DNA of 61,505 bases, from the NCBI RefSeq assembly GCF_009848505.1, contig NZ_WWDL01000032.1, forward strand, positions 6,211 through 67,715, written 5' to 3'. Positions within the stretch are counted from its first letter, which is position 1; each line of letters begins with the position of its first letter. This document shows positions 37,573 to 45,580 of this stretch, piece after piece. Source of the stretch: Muricoccus harenae (lineage in GTDB: Bacteria > Pseudomonadota > Alphaproteobacteria > Acetobacterales > Acetobacteraceae). Under the pieces are notes generated by a model. The model worked only from the letters and a program-made list of their open reading frames with translations, was not told where the DNA came from and made no database searches. The position numbers and the translations under genes were made by a program.

Positions 37573-38661
37573 CTACGGCGCATGGCCGAGCAGCGCCCCG
37601 ATCTGCTGGGCCGTGAGCCGGCCGGTGGGCTCGGCCCCCGCCGAGGATTGGTAGCGCCGGATCGCCGCGCGGCTTTCCGCCCCGAAGATGCCATCCACGC
37701 GGCCGTTGTAATGGCCGAGCACCCCGAGCGCGGCCTGAAGGCGGCGTCGCTGCACCTCGGTGAGGGCACTTTCCTCGGGCGGAGCAGGGGCCGGCGTGAG
37801 AGCGGCCGGCGCGGGCGCGGGTGGTGGAGGAGCGGCCGGTGCCGGAGCGGCGGCAACCGGCGGGGTGGGAGCGGCAGGAAGGGCGGGTGGCGGCCCGCCG
37901 GCCAGGTGCCGTGGGATCTTCGGCGCCACCACGGCCAGCTGCGCCGCCTCGGGCAGCCGGGTGCGGAGCGCGGCGACAAGGGCGGTCAGCTCCACCGCCG
38001 GCCCGGCCAGTTCGGCGCGGAGGGCGGCGGCGAGGGGGGTGACGGGCAGGTTGGTGGCGGGGCTCGCGGCAACCACCAGCCCGGCATCGGCGGCAAGCGC
38101 GGTTTCCGCCGCGGCGGCGAAGCCGGCCGCGTTGAGCGTGCCGCCCGGGCGCGGAGTAAGGTCGAGCAGGGTGAGGCTTGGCCCGGTGCCATTGCGGGAG
38201 GCCGCATCGGCCGCGTTGCGGGCCAGGATGCCCTGGGTCAGCGTGTCCGAATCACGGGTCAGGGCGGCGGTGGCGGGCAGCAGGAAGGCGCGGCTGTTCC
38301 ATTCCAGCGCCAGGCCGCAGACATAGACTACGGCCGGGGCATCAGGCGCCGCTGCGCGGGCACGAGCGAAGCTTGCCAGGGCGGCGTCGAACTCACCGCG
38401 GCCGGCGTCCTGGCGCTCCGTCACCGCGAAGCCGAGGGCGCGAAGGGAACCGGCCACCGCTTCCGCCGCGCCACGGCAGGCCGGCACCGCCTGTTCGGAC
38501 GCATAATGACTTGTACCGAGCACGAGGGCCGTGCCCTGCCGCGCGGGGGGCTGGGCCGATGCGGCGCGCGGAGCCGAGGCAAGCGGTGCCGCGGCGAGAA
38601 GGAGCGCGATCAGGCTCCGCGCCATGCGCGGCGCGTGCCGCGTCCAGGCCCTGGATGGCAT
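37573..38661 (-). CDS. Exported caspase-like (catalytically degenerate) protein with peptidoglycan-binding domain
   Basis: 362 aa from the ATG at 38661, chosen because AAAGGA lies 7 nt upstream. It has a signal peptide (MARSLIALLLAAAPLASAP, inside the first 40 residues), then a caspase-like fold (TALVLGTSHYASEQAV, ALGFAVTERQDAGRGEFD). The catalytic His motif (YYAGHG in active relatives) is VYVCGLALEW, and the Cys motif (LDACRD) is LLDLTPRP, so both catalytic residues are lost. A long Pro/Ala linker leads to a C-terminal PG_binding_1 domain (HYNGRVDGIFGAESRAAIRR). It is probably periplasmic and wall-bound. First gene of the operon with the haem sensor and kinase. Confidence 0.8.
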   Translation of the reverse strand: MPSRAWTRHAPRMARSLIALLLAAAPLASAPRAASAQPPARQGTALVLGTSHYASEQAVPACRGAAEAVAGSLRALGFAVTERQDAGRGEFDAALASFARARAAAPDAPAVVYVCGLALEWNSRAFLLPATAALTRDSDTLTQGILARNAADAASRNGTGPSLTLLDLTPRPGGTLNAAGFAAAAETALAADAGLVVAASPATNLPVTPLAAALRAELAGPAVELTALVAALRTRLPEAAQLAVVAPKIPRHLAGGPPPALPAAPTPPVAAAPAPAAPPPPAPAPAALTPAPAPPEESALTEVQRRRLQAALGVLGHYNGRVDGIFGAESRAAIRRYQSSAGAEPTGRLTAQQIGALLGHAP

Positions 38662-38864
38662 GGATCGGTCCTTTGCGGGGCCCGGCGGCTGTATGCGGCG
38701 CATCGGGCGGGTAGGGGTTGCCGGCATATCGTTCCGGGTAGCTTAGGGTGGTTCGTCCCCGGAAGGGAGAGGGGCGAACATCCCGGCGCGCGATGAACCA
38801 TGCCGGGGGGTCATACCGGTTTGGCCTTTGCGCTATGCTGCCCGTTCCAAGCCCGGGGTCCCCG

Positions 38865-39677
38865 ATGCTCGAGATCCAGAACCTGACCCGGCGCTTCGGC
38901 GCGCGCGCGGCCGTGGACGGCGTCAGCCTCTCCGTGCCGGACGGGCAGATGGTGGGGATTATCGGGCGCTCCGGGGCCGGGAAGTCCACCCTGCTGCGCA
39001 TGGTGAACCGGCTGACGGAACCCTCCGCGGGGCGCATCCTGCATGACGGCACCGATGTCACCGCCCTGCGCGGCAAGGCGCTGCGGGACTGGCGCACGCG
39101 CTGCGCCATGATCTTCCAGCAGTTCAACCTGGTGCAGCGGCTGGACGTGCTGACCAATGTGCTGGTGGGTCGGCTGAATCACCGGCCCGGCCCTTGGGGC
39201 ACCCTCACCTCCCTCTTTCTCCGCTTCTCGCCGGAGGAGCGTGCGCTGGCGCTTGATGCGTTGGAACGGTTCGACTTGGCAGAACAGGCGCTGCAACGCG
39301 CCGACACGCTCTCGGGCGGGCAGCAGCAGCGCGTGGCCATCGCCCGCGCCATGCTGCAGGAGCCGCGGCTGCTGCTCGCCGACGAACCCATCGCCTCGCT
39401 GGACCCGCGCAACGCCCGGGTGGTGATGGAGGCGCTGCGCGACGTGAACCGGCGGGACGGGCTGACCGTGCTGGTGAACCTGCATCATCTTGATACCGCG
39501 CGGCGCTATTGCGACCGCATCATCGCCATGCAGGCCGGCCGCATCGTCTTCGACGGCGCGCCCGCCGCGTTGGATGCAGGGCAGGTCCAGGCCATCTATG
39601 GCGTACCGGAGGAGGCGCTGGAGGCCGAGACGCCGCAAGCCATGCCCGGCTCCATGCCTGGCCCCGTGCCCGCCTGA
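38865..39677 (+). CDS. phnC: Phosphonate ABC transporter ATP-binding protein
   Basis: 270 aa. Walker A is [11 protein letters not shown], the Q-loop is FQQFNLV, the signature is [12 protein letters not shown] and Walker B is [12 protein letters not shown]. The switch-region segment [15 protein letters not shown] is typical of PhnC (V-S-L-H-Q/H-x-D-x-A). First gene of the phnC-phnD-phnD-phnE-phnE operon. The start chosen is where homology begins; the frame is open upstream to 38748 without a convincing site. Confidence 0.9.
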   Translation: MLEIQNLTRRFGARAAVDGVSLSVPDGQMVGIIGRSGAGKSTLLRMVNRLTEPSAGRILHDGTDVTALRGKALRDWRTRCAMIFQQFNLVQRLDVLTNVLVGRLNHRPGPWGTLTSLFLRFSPEERALALDALERFDLAEQALQRADTLSGGQQQRVAIARAMLQEPRLLLADEPIASLDPRNARVVMEALRDVNRRDGLTVLVNLHHLDTARRYCDRIIAMQAGRIVFDGAPAALDAGQVQAIYGVPEEALEAETPQAMPGSMPGPVPA

Positions 39678-39688
39678 ACGGACGCATC

Positions 39689-40672
39689 ATGCCGACCCGC
39701 CGCAGCCTGTTGCTCGCCACCCTCTCCGCTGCGCCTGCCCTGGCGCAGGCGGCACCGCGCCGCAGCGCGGATCCCGGCGTCACCTTTCCCGAGGCGGGGC
39801 GCCGCGCCTGGGCCGATGCCGTGCCGCTGCTCCGCATCGGCATCTCAGGCGGCGAGAACGAGGCGGACCGCCTCGGCCGCTACGAGCCCTATCGTCGGCT
39901 GCTGGAGGAGACCTTCCGGCTTCCCGTTCGCCTCTATCCCGCGCCCGACTTCGCGGGCATCGGCCAGGCCTTCGCCTCGGGGCAGATCGAGATGGCACAG
40001 ATGGGTGCCGCCAATTACGCGGGCAGCTGGATCGACACGAAGGGCGCCATCGAGGCGCTGGTCGCGGCCGAAGCCGATGACGGGACGCTCGGCTATGTCG
40101 CCGTGATGGTGGTGCGCGCCGATTCCGGCATCACCGATCTCGCCGGCATGCGCGGAAAGTCCCTGGCCTGGGCCGATCCGGCCTCCACCTCCGGCTACTT
40201 CGCGCCGCGTGCCGCGCTGCGTGCCGCGAACATCCCGACGGAGCCGGGCGCTTATTTCTCCCGCACCGGTTTCGCGGGCGGGCATGAGCAGGCGGTGGTG
40301 GCGGTGCTGCAGCGGCAATACGACGCCGCCTGCACCTGGGCTTCGGGCCAGGGCGATCCCGCGCAGGGCTATTCGCGCGGTGCCCTGAGGGCGATGGTGG
40401 AGAAGGGCATGCTGGACATGCGCGACCTCCGCACGATCTGGCGGAGCACCCCCATCCCGACCGGCCCCATTGCCTGTCGCGCCGATCTGCCAGAGGCCTT
40501 CAAGGAGGACATGCGCCGCTTCCTCCTCGCTTTGCCGAAGACTCATCCTGCGATCTACGAGGGCATCGAGCGCGGCGGCGGCGCCGGCTTCCGCACGGTG
40601 ACGCATGAGGATTATGCGCTGGTCGTCCAGCTACGGCAGGACGAGGCGGCCGAACGCCGGCGGCGGCGGTGA
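39689..40672 (+). CDS. phnD: Phosphonate/phosphite-type ABC transporter substrate-binding protein 1
   Basis: 327 aa. It has an export signal (RRSLLLATLSAAPALAQA) and then the PhnD fold: RIGISGGENEADRLGRYEPY, RADSGITDLAGMRGKSLAWA, TSGYFAPRAAL and SRTGFAGGHEQAV. It is 11 nt downstream of phnC and 13 nt upstream of a paralogue to which it is clearly similar along its length. It binds phosphonate, phosphite or a similar oxyanion in the periplasm; the ligand cannot be told from sequence alone. Confidence 0.88.
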   Translation: MPTRRSLLLATLSAAPALAQAAPRRSADPGVTFPEAGRRAWADAVPLLRIGISGGENEADRLGRYEPYRRLLEETFRLPVRLYPAPDFAGIGQAFASGQIEMAQMGAANYAGSWIDTKGAIEALVAAEADDGTLGYVAVMVVRADSGITDLAGMRGKSLAWADPASTSGYFAPRAALRAANIPTEPGAYFSRTGFAGGHEQAVVAVLQRQYDAACTWASGQGDPAQGYSRGALRAMVEKGMLDMRDLRTIWRSTPIPTGPIACRADLPEAFKEDMRRFLLALPKTHPAIYEGIERGGGAGFRTVTHEDYALVVQLRQDEAAERRRRR

Positions 40673-40685
40673 GGCGGGGGAAGCC

Positions 40686-41657
40686 ATGAAGCGCCGCCAC
40701 GCATTCCTCCTGCCCTTCGCCCTCACCGCCGTGCCGGCGCGGGCGCAGCGCCGCAGCACGGATCCCGGCATCGCCTTCCCAACCCCTGGCCGCCGCGCCT
40801 GGGCGGCCCAGGTGCCGCAGATCCGCATCGGGCTGATCGGCGGGGAGAATGAGGCCGACCGGCTCGGCCGCTACGATGCCTATCGCCGGCTGCTGGAGGA
40901 GACCTTCGCCGTTCCCGTCCGGCTGTTCCCCGCGGGCGACTATGCGGGGGTGGTGCAGGCCTTCGGCGCGGCGCAGCTCGACCTCGCGGCCGTCAGCCCC
41001 GCCGTCTATGCCGCCGCCTGGCTGGAGACGAATGGCGATGTGGAGCCGCTGCTGGTCGCCGAGCAGGAGGATGGCTCGATCAGCTATGTCGGTGTGATGG
41101 TCGCGCGGGCGGATTCCGGCATCACGGACCTGGCTGCGATGCGTGGCCGTTCGCTCGCCTGGCCCGATCCGAATTCCGCCTCCGGCTATCTCATCCCGCG
41201 CTTCGCGCTGCGCCGCGCTGGGATTGATCCGAACAGCTATTTCTCCCGCACCGGCTTCGCGGGCGGGCATGAGCAGGCGGTGATCGCGGTGCTCCAGAAG
41301 CAATACGACGCCGCCTTCACCTGGGCCTCCGGCCAGGGCGACAGGGAGGCCGGTTATTCGCGCGGCAATCTGCGGACCATGGTGGAGAAGGGGATGCTGG
41401 AGATGCGCGACCTGCGCATCGTCTGGCAGACCGAGCCGGTGATCTACGGCCCGCTGATGGCGCGGAAATCACTGCCGGACGCCTTCAAGGAAGACCTGCG
41501 CCTGTTCCACCTCGCCTTGCCCACCGCGCATCCGGCGATCTACCGCGCCATCGAGCGAGGCGCCGGCACCGGCTACCGCGAGGTGGGGCACGACGCCTTC
41601 CAGCTGCTGATCGACATGCGGCGCGAGGAGGCGGCTGAGCGCCGCAGGCGGAACTGA
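40686..41657 (+). CDS. phnD: Phosphonate/phosphite-type ABC transporter substrate-binding protein 2 (paralogue)
   Basis: 323 aa from the ATG at 40686, with GGGGGAA 5 nt upstream. Signal sequence MKRRHAFLLPFALTAVPARA. It shares blocks with the preceding gene (LIGGENEADRLGRYDAYRRL, RADSGITDLAAMRGRSLAW, SRTGFAGGHEQAV, RTMVEKGMLEMRDL). Differences fall in the ligand-lining area (QMGAANYAGSW in copy 1, AVSPAVYAAAW in copy 2), so ligand range may differ. Its TGA overlaps the proposed CTG start of the first phnE. Confidence 0.87.
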   Translation: MKRRHAFLLPFALTAVPARAQRRSTDPGIAFPTPGRRAWAAQVPQIRIGLIGGENEADRLGRYDAYRRLLEETFAVPVRLFPAGDYAGVVQAFGAAQLDLAAVSPAVYAAAWLETNGDVEPLLVAEQEDGSISYVGVMVARADSGITDLAAMRGRSLAWPDPNSASGYLIPRFALRRAGIDPNSYFSRTGFAGGHEQAVIAVLQKQYDAAFTWASGQGDREAGYSRGNLRTMVEKGMLEMRDLRIVWQTEPVIYGPLMARKSLPDAFKEDLRLFHLALPTAHPAIYRAIERGAGTGYREVGHDAFQLLIDMRREEAAERRRRN

Positions 41658-42547
41658 GCGCCACCACCACCCTTTCCCCCGCCGTCGCGCGTGGCGAGGC
41701 TGCCTTCCAGGCGGCGCGCCGGGCGAAGCGCGCGCGGCTTCTGCTCGGCCTCGCGCTGTTCCTGGCCGCCTTTCTCGCCGCCGCCTGGATGAGCGAGTTC
41801 CATCCCGCCGCCCTGGCCGCCGGCCTGCCGCGCGCGGGCGACTACTTCCTGCGCCTGCTGCCCGATCTCCGCTGGGCCACGCTGTTCGGCGGGTGGGAGA
41901 CGGAGGGCAGCATCGCCTTCTGGTTCTACCGGCTGGACAAATGGGCGCTGCTGTTGCTGGAAACAGCGAACATGGCCGCGCTGGCGACGCTGGCCGGCGG
42001 CCTGCTGGCGCTGCTCCTGGCCTTCCCCGCGGCGCGCAACGTCTCGCCCTCCACCTGGTCCTACCGCCTGGCCCGGCGTGGGCTGGAGGCGATGCGGACG
42101 GTGCCGGAGATCGTCTATGCGCTGATCCTGGTCTGGGCCTTTGGCGTCGGTCCGCTGGCCGGCATCATCGCGATCGCCGCCCATACCACCGGCGCGCTCG
42201 GCAAGCTCTTCGCCGAGGCGATCGAGAATGCCGACATGAAGCCCTGGGACGGCGTGCGCGCGGCGGGGGGCACTTGGGCCCAGGCCTGCCGCTTCGCCAT
42301 GCTGCCGCAGGTGGCGCCGAACATGGTCAGCTATCTGCTGCTGCGCTTCGAGATCAATGTGCGCGGCGCCAGCGTGATCGGCTTCGTCGGCGCGGGCGGG
42401 ATCGGGCAGGAGCTCTATCTCGTCATCTCGCAGAACTACTATGAGGAGATCTCGGCCATCATCCTGCTGATCGTGCTGGTGGTGGCGATGATCGACCTCC
42501 TGTCGGAAGCCATCCGCCGCCGGCTGGGCGGGGAGGTGCGCGCGTGA
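41654..42547 (+). CDS. phnE: Phosphonate ABC transporter permease 1 (probable CTG start)
   Basis: 297 aa if translation begins at CTG 41654, overlapping the phnD stop (CTGA) with AGGCGGAA just upstream. No ATG, GTG or TTG lies in frame between the upstream stop at 41636 and ATG 41789. Starting at 41789 would delete the first transmembrane helix (RLLLGLALFLAAFLAAAW), which PhnE proteins have. The permease signature region EAIENADMKPWDGVRAAGGT and GASVIGFVGAGGIGQEL are present. It pairs with the second permease downstream, overlapping by 4 nt. Confidence 0.85.
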   Translation: MSATTTLSPAVARGEAAFQAARRAKRARLLLGLALFLAAFLAAAWMSEFHPAALAAGLPRAGDYFLRLLPDLRWATLFGGWETEGSIAFWFYRLDKWALLLLETANMAALATLAGGLLALLLAFPAARNVSPSTWSYRLARRGLEAMRTVPEIVYALILVWAFGVGPLAGIIAIAAHTTGALGKLFAEAIENADMKPWDGVRAAGGTWAQACRFAMLPQVAPNMVSYLLLRFEINVRGASVIGFVGAGGIGQELYLVISQNYYEEISAIILLIVLVVAMIDLLSEAIRRRLGGEVRA

Positions 42548-43458
42548 GCGGCGTCGCGCCGGAAGGCGCGCCAAGCGATGCTATGCCGGAAGGCGCGCCA
42601 AGCGGTGCTATTCCGGAAGGCGCGCGGAACAGCGTTGACCGCTGGAAGGCCGCGCTGCCCGCCGCCTTCGGCCTCTCGCCGCGCCAGCGCGCCTTCCGCA
42701 TCGCGGGCGCCGCCGCGTTCCTGTGCTGGCTGGCTTGGGCGCTCTGGCTCTTCGACATCACGCCGCAGCGGCTGTGGAACGGGCTGTCGGGCCTGTTCAC
42801 CATCATCCGGCTGATGATCCCGCCCTCGCCCGGCGAGCTGTGGCAGGACATTCTGAAGGGCATCGCGGAAAGCGTGGCCATGGCCTTCCTCGGCACGGTG
42901 CTGGCGGCCGTCTTCGCCATTCCGCTCGGCTTCCTCGGCGCCCGCAACATCGTCACTTCCACGCTGCTGCGCTTTTCCCTCCGCCGTGTCTTCGATGGGT
43001 TGCGGGGCGTGGACCAGCTCATCTGGGCGCTGGCCTTCGTGCGCGCTGTCGGGCTTGGCCCACTGGCCGGGGTGCTCGCCCTTTTCGTCTCCGATCTCGC
43101 GACGCTTTCCAAGCTCTATGCCGAAGCCATCGAGAATGCGGAGCGCCGCCAGGCGGAGGGCGTGATCGCCGCCGGCGGATCGCGCCTCATGGCGGTGCGC
43201 TTCGGCATCCTGCCGCAGGTGCTGCCGCTGATGCTCGCCCAGGCGCTGTATTTCTTCGAGAGCAACACGCGCTCCGCCTCCATTCTCGGCGTCGTCGGCG
43301 CGGGCGGGATCGGGCTGCAGATCGCCGAGCGCATCAAGGTGCGCCACTGGGACGAGGTGGCCTTCATCATCATCCTGATGGTGATCACCGTCGCGCTGAT
43401 CGATTGGATTGGCGGCAAGCTGCGGCGGCGGCTGATCGGTGGACGAAACGCGGCGTAG
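42544..43458 (+). CDS. phnE: Phosphonate ABC transporter permease 2
   Basis: 304 aa from a GTG at 42544 that overlaps the first phnE stop (GTGA). After an odd N-terminal stretch with repeated PEGAPS units (residues about 6-28) it is a normal PhnE permease: LGTVLAAVFAIPLGFLGARN, EAIENAERRQAEGVIAAGGS (EAA loop) and SASILGVVGAGGIGLQI. Membrane component of the PhnCDE importer. The terminal repeat has no known role and may be a local duplication. Confidence 0.88.
   Translation: MSGVAPEGAPSDAMPEGAPSGAIPEGARNSVDRWKAALPAAFGLSPRQRAFRIAGAAAFLCWLAWALWLFDITPQRLWNGLSGLFTIIRLMIPPSPGELWQDILKGIAESVAMAFLGTVLAAVFAIPLGFLGARNIVTSTLLRFSLRRVFDGLRGVDQLIWALAFVRAVGLGPLAGVLALFVSDLATLSKLYAEAIENAERRQAEGVIAAGGSRLMAVRFGILPQVLPLMLAQALYFFESNTRSASILGVVGAGGIGLQIAERIKVRHWDEVAFIIILMVITVALIDWIGGKLRRRLIGGRNAA
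42558..42625 (+). repeat. 27-bp tandem repeat encoding PEGAPS units
   Basis: Two full 27-bp units (42558-42584 and 42585-42611) and a partial third (to 42625), differing at very few bases. It is inside the 5' end of the second phnE and each unit contains GGCGCGCC. In frame, so copy-number change would lengthen or shorten the N-terminus by nine residues. Confidence 0.85.
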
Positions 43459-43563
43459 CAAGACGCGCCGTTGCCTTCCGGGTTTTTCTTGACGCCCGCC
43501 CGAGTCCACTCGTATCAGCCCGGCCCTGGGCGGCACCTTCCGCCGCGCGAGATGGAGAGATTC

Positions 43564-43590
43564 ATGTTGGAGATTGCGGTCACCTTCTGA
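43564..43590 (+). CDS. Candidate 8-residue leader peptide upstream of Tet-like MFS gene
   Basis: ATG-initiated short frame MLEIAVTF with GGAGAG a few nt before it. It ends at a TGA inside the start of a hairpin (GACCG/CGGTC and CGCCC/GGGCG stems, 43589-43616). Short peptide plus overlapping hairpin upstream of a drug exporter is the layout of an attenuator; this is an inference and the frame may be chance. Confidence 0.35.
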   Translation: MLEIAVTF

Positions 43591-43684
43591 CCGACCGCCC
43601 ACGGGCGAGGCCGGTCATCACACCCGCCATCCGTGCGCCACGCTCCCGCATGCCGGCCAATCCGCCGGTCCAGGATCATCCCCG

Positions 43685-44926
43685 ATGCCGCTTCTGTCCC
43701 GTTTCGCTGGCCGCCGCGCCGCGATCGTCTTCATCCTTGTGACCGCCGTGCTCGATATTGTGGCAATGGGAATCGTCATTCCCGTCCTGCCGAAGCTGAT
43801 CGAGGAATTCGCCGGATCGAATGCCCGCGCGGGCGTCATCAACGGCGCCTTTGTCGCGCTCTGGGCCGGGATGCAGTTCGTCGCCTCGCCCATCATCGGC
43901 TCACTGTCGGACCGCTATGGGCGGCGCCCCGTGCTGCTCCTTTCCACCGCCGGACTGGCTGCGGACTATGTGCTGATGGCACTGGCGCCGGACCTCTGGT
44001 GGTTGGCCGTCGGGCGCATCCTCGCGGGCGTCACCTCGGCCAGCTTCAGCACCGTCTATGCCTATATGGCCGACATTACGGCGCCGGAGGACCGCGCCCG
44101 CGCCTACGGGCTGATCGGCGCCGCCTTCTCGGCCGGCTTCGTGGCGGGGCCGCTGCTCGGCGGCGTGCTGGGCGAGATCTCGCCCCGCGCGCCCTTCTGG
44201 GCAGCCGGGACGCTCAGCGCGCTTGCCTTCCTCTATGGCTGGCTGGTGCTGCCGGAATCCCTGCCGCGCGAGCGCCGCATGGCCTTCGCCTGGTCACGCG
44301 CCAATCCCTTCGGCGCACTGCGCCTGCTGGCCCGCGACCGCGAGTTGACGGGGCTGGCCGGCGTTACCTTCCTGCTGCACTTCGCGCATCACATCTTCTC
44401 GGCGATCTACGTGCTCTATGCCGGGCAGCGATATGGCTTGTCGGCCTGGGAAGTCGGAATGCTGCTTTCCTTCGCCGGCGGGCTGGATGCAGTGATGCAG
44501 GGCTTGCTGGTCGGGCGCGTCACCGCGCGCTGGGGCGATCGCCGCACCATGGTGATCGGGCTGGTCGGCGGTGCGATCGGCATCGCCTGCATGGGACTCG
44601 CGAACAGCGGCTGGCTCTTTGTGCTGGCTCTGGTGCCCAACGCGCTCTGGGGCCTCGCCATGCCGACCTTGCAGGCGCTGATGACACGCCGCGTGTCAGA
44701 ACGCGAGCAAGGCCAGCTCCAGGGTGCGACGATGAGCGTGTCGAGCGTCGCGGGTATTGCCTCGCCGCTCTTCTTCGGCGCGGTCTATGCGCTCTCGGTC
44801 GGGGAAGGGGCGGCGATCCCCTTCATCGGCACCGCCTTCCTGATCGCGGCGGCGGTGCTGCTCGGCGGAGCCTTTCTCGGCGCCGCCACAACGCGCAGGG
44901 CGGTTTCGATCGCCCCTGCTGACTAG
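43685..44926 (+). CDS. Tet(A)-like MFS transporter
   Basis: 413 aa, 12 predicted helices. It starts LVTAVLDIVAMGIVIPVLP, as in tetracycline and multidrug MFS proteins, and has motif A GSLSDRYGRRPVLL. AYMADITAPEDRARAYG and FSAGFVAGPLLGGVLGE match class A tetracycline exporters. Substrate is unproven; the family includes many non-Tet exporters. No TetR-type regulator is beside it, which leaves room for the short-peptide attenuator upstream. It is convergent with gcrA, 15 nt apart. Confidence 0.84.
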   Translation: MPLLSRFAGRRAAIVFILVTAVLDIVAMGIVIPVLPKLIEEFAGSNARAGVINGAFVALWAGMQFVASPIIGSLSDRYGRRPVLLLSTAGLAADYVLMALAPDLWWLAVGRILAGVTSASFSTVYAYMADITAPEDRARAYGLIGAAFSAGFVAGPLLGGVLGEISPRAPFWAAGTLSALAFLYGWLVLPESLPRERRMAFAWSRANPFGALRLLARDRELTGLAGVTFLLHFAHHIFSAIYVLYAGQRYGLSAWEVGMLLSFAGGLDAVMQGLLVGRVTARWGDRRTMVIGLVGGAIGIACMGLANSGWLFVLALVPNALWGLAMPTLQALMTRRVSEREQGQLQGATMSVSSVAGIASPLFFGAVYALSVGEGAAIPFIGTAFLIAAAVLLGGAFLGAATTRRAVSIAPAD

Positions 44927-44941
44927 ATCGGGCTGATTAGG

Positions 44942-45412
44942 TCAGGCGGCGTCCTCGCGCCGGTCGCGCGCCTTCACATAGGCGATCGAGGCATGCTCGA
45001 GGCAATAGGGCTTCCCGCCCGCCGCCTCCTCCGTGCAGAAGCGGAATTCCGGCGTGCCCGGCTCGCCGATCGGCCAGCAGCAGCTGCGCGCGGAGCTGCG
45101 CGGGAACGGGCGCACCACCGCCGGTGGCACGGCGCGCATGACGGGAACGGGCGCCGGTGCGCGGGGCGCGACCGGTGCGGCGGGACGCGGCGCCGGCGCA
45201 CTCACCGGTGCTGCGACGGGGCGCGGTGCCTGGGCCGCAGCGGCGGCCTGCTCGCGCTGGATCGGGCTCGGTCGCGCAGGCAGGTGAAGGCGATGTGCCT
45301 TCCCAACCACCGCGTTCTTCGAGATCCCCATACGGCGTCCGATTTCGGCGGTGGAGTGACCCTCCGCCCAAAGCGCCCTGAGTTGTTCGATCGCTTCCGC
45401 TGACCAGTCCAT
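44942..45412 (-). CDS. gcrA: GcrA cell cycle regulator
   Basis: 156 aa from the ATG at 45412. The N-terminus MDWSAEAIEQLRALWAEGHS, then IGRRMGISKNAVVGKAHRL, is the GcrA DNA-binding domain that recognises CcrM-methylated GANTC and binds sigma-70. A proline/alanine linker follows, then the conserved C-terminal Cys-rich segment (CCWPIGEPGTPEFRFC, KPYCLEHASIAYVK). Upstream lie three GANTC sites within 54 bp. GcrA is a hallmark of alphaproteobacteria. Confidence 0.93.
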   Translation of the reverse strand: MDWSAEAIEQLRALWAEGHSTAEIGRRMGISKNAVVGKAHRLHLPARPSPIQREQAAAAAQAPRPVAAPVSAPAPRPAAPVAPRAPAPVPVMRAVPPAVVRPFPRSSARSCCWPIGEPGTPEFRFCTEEAAGGKPYCLEHASIAYVKARDRREDAA

Positions 45413-45526
45413 CGCGCCTATCCCCGGCAACGTCGATACAAGATACGGTAGGTCACACGGTTGCCCTCCCACAAGATGCGGCGCACGAAAACTTGTGGAA
45501 GGAAATGTGGGGAAGTCTGTGGACAG

Positions 45527-45580
45527 GATTCGCAGCGTGAATCGGATCAGCGTCTTGGCTTGTCTGGTTCACACGGAATC
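45527..45580 (+). promoter_or_regulatory. Cluster of three GANTC (CcrM) sites upstream of gcrA
   Basis: GATTC at 45527-45531, GAATC at 45539-45543 and GAATC at 45576-45580, about 115-170 bp before the gcrA start and partly in the 3' end of the acetamidase gene. By base composition about one site per 300-350 bp would be expected. Methylation-dependent control of gcrA is a plausible inference. Confidence 0.45.

Noticed and set aside
36612-38796. 727-codon plus frame opposite the kinase cluster
   Set aside because: No motif, shadow composition, and all three opposite-strand genes have domains and ribosome-binding sites.
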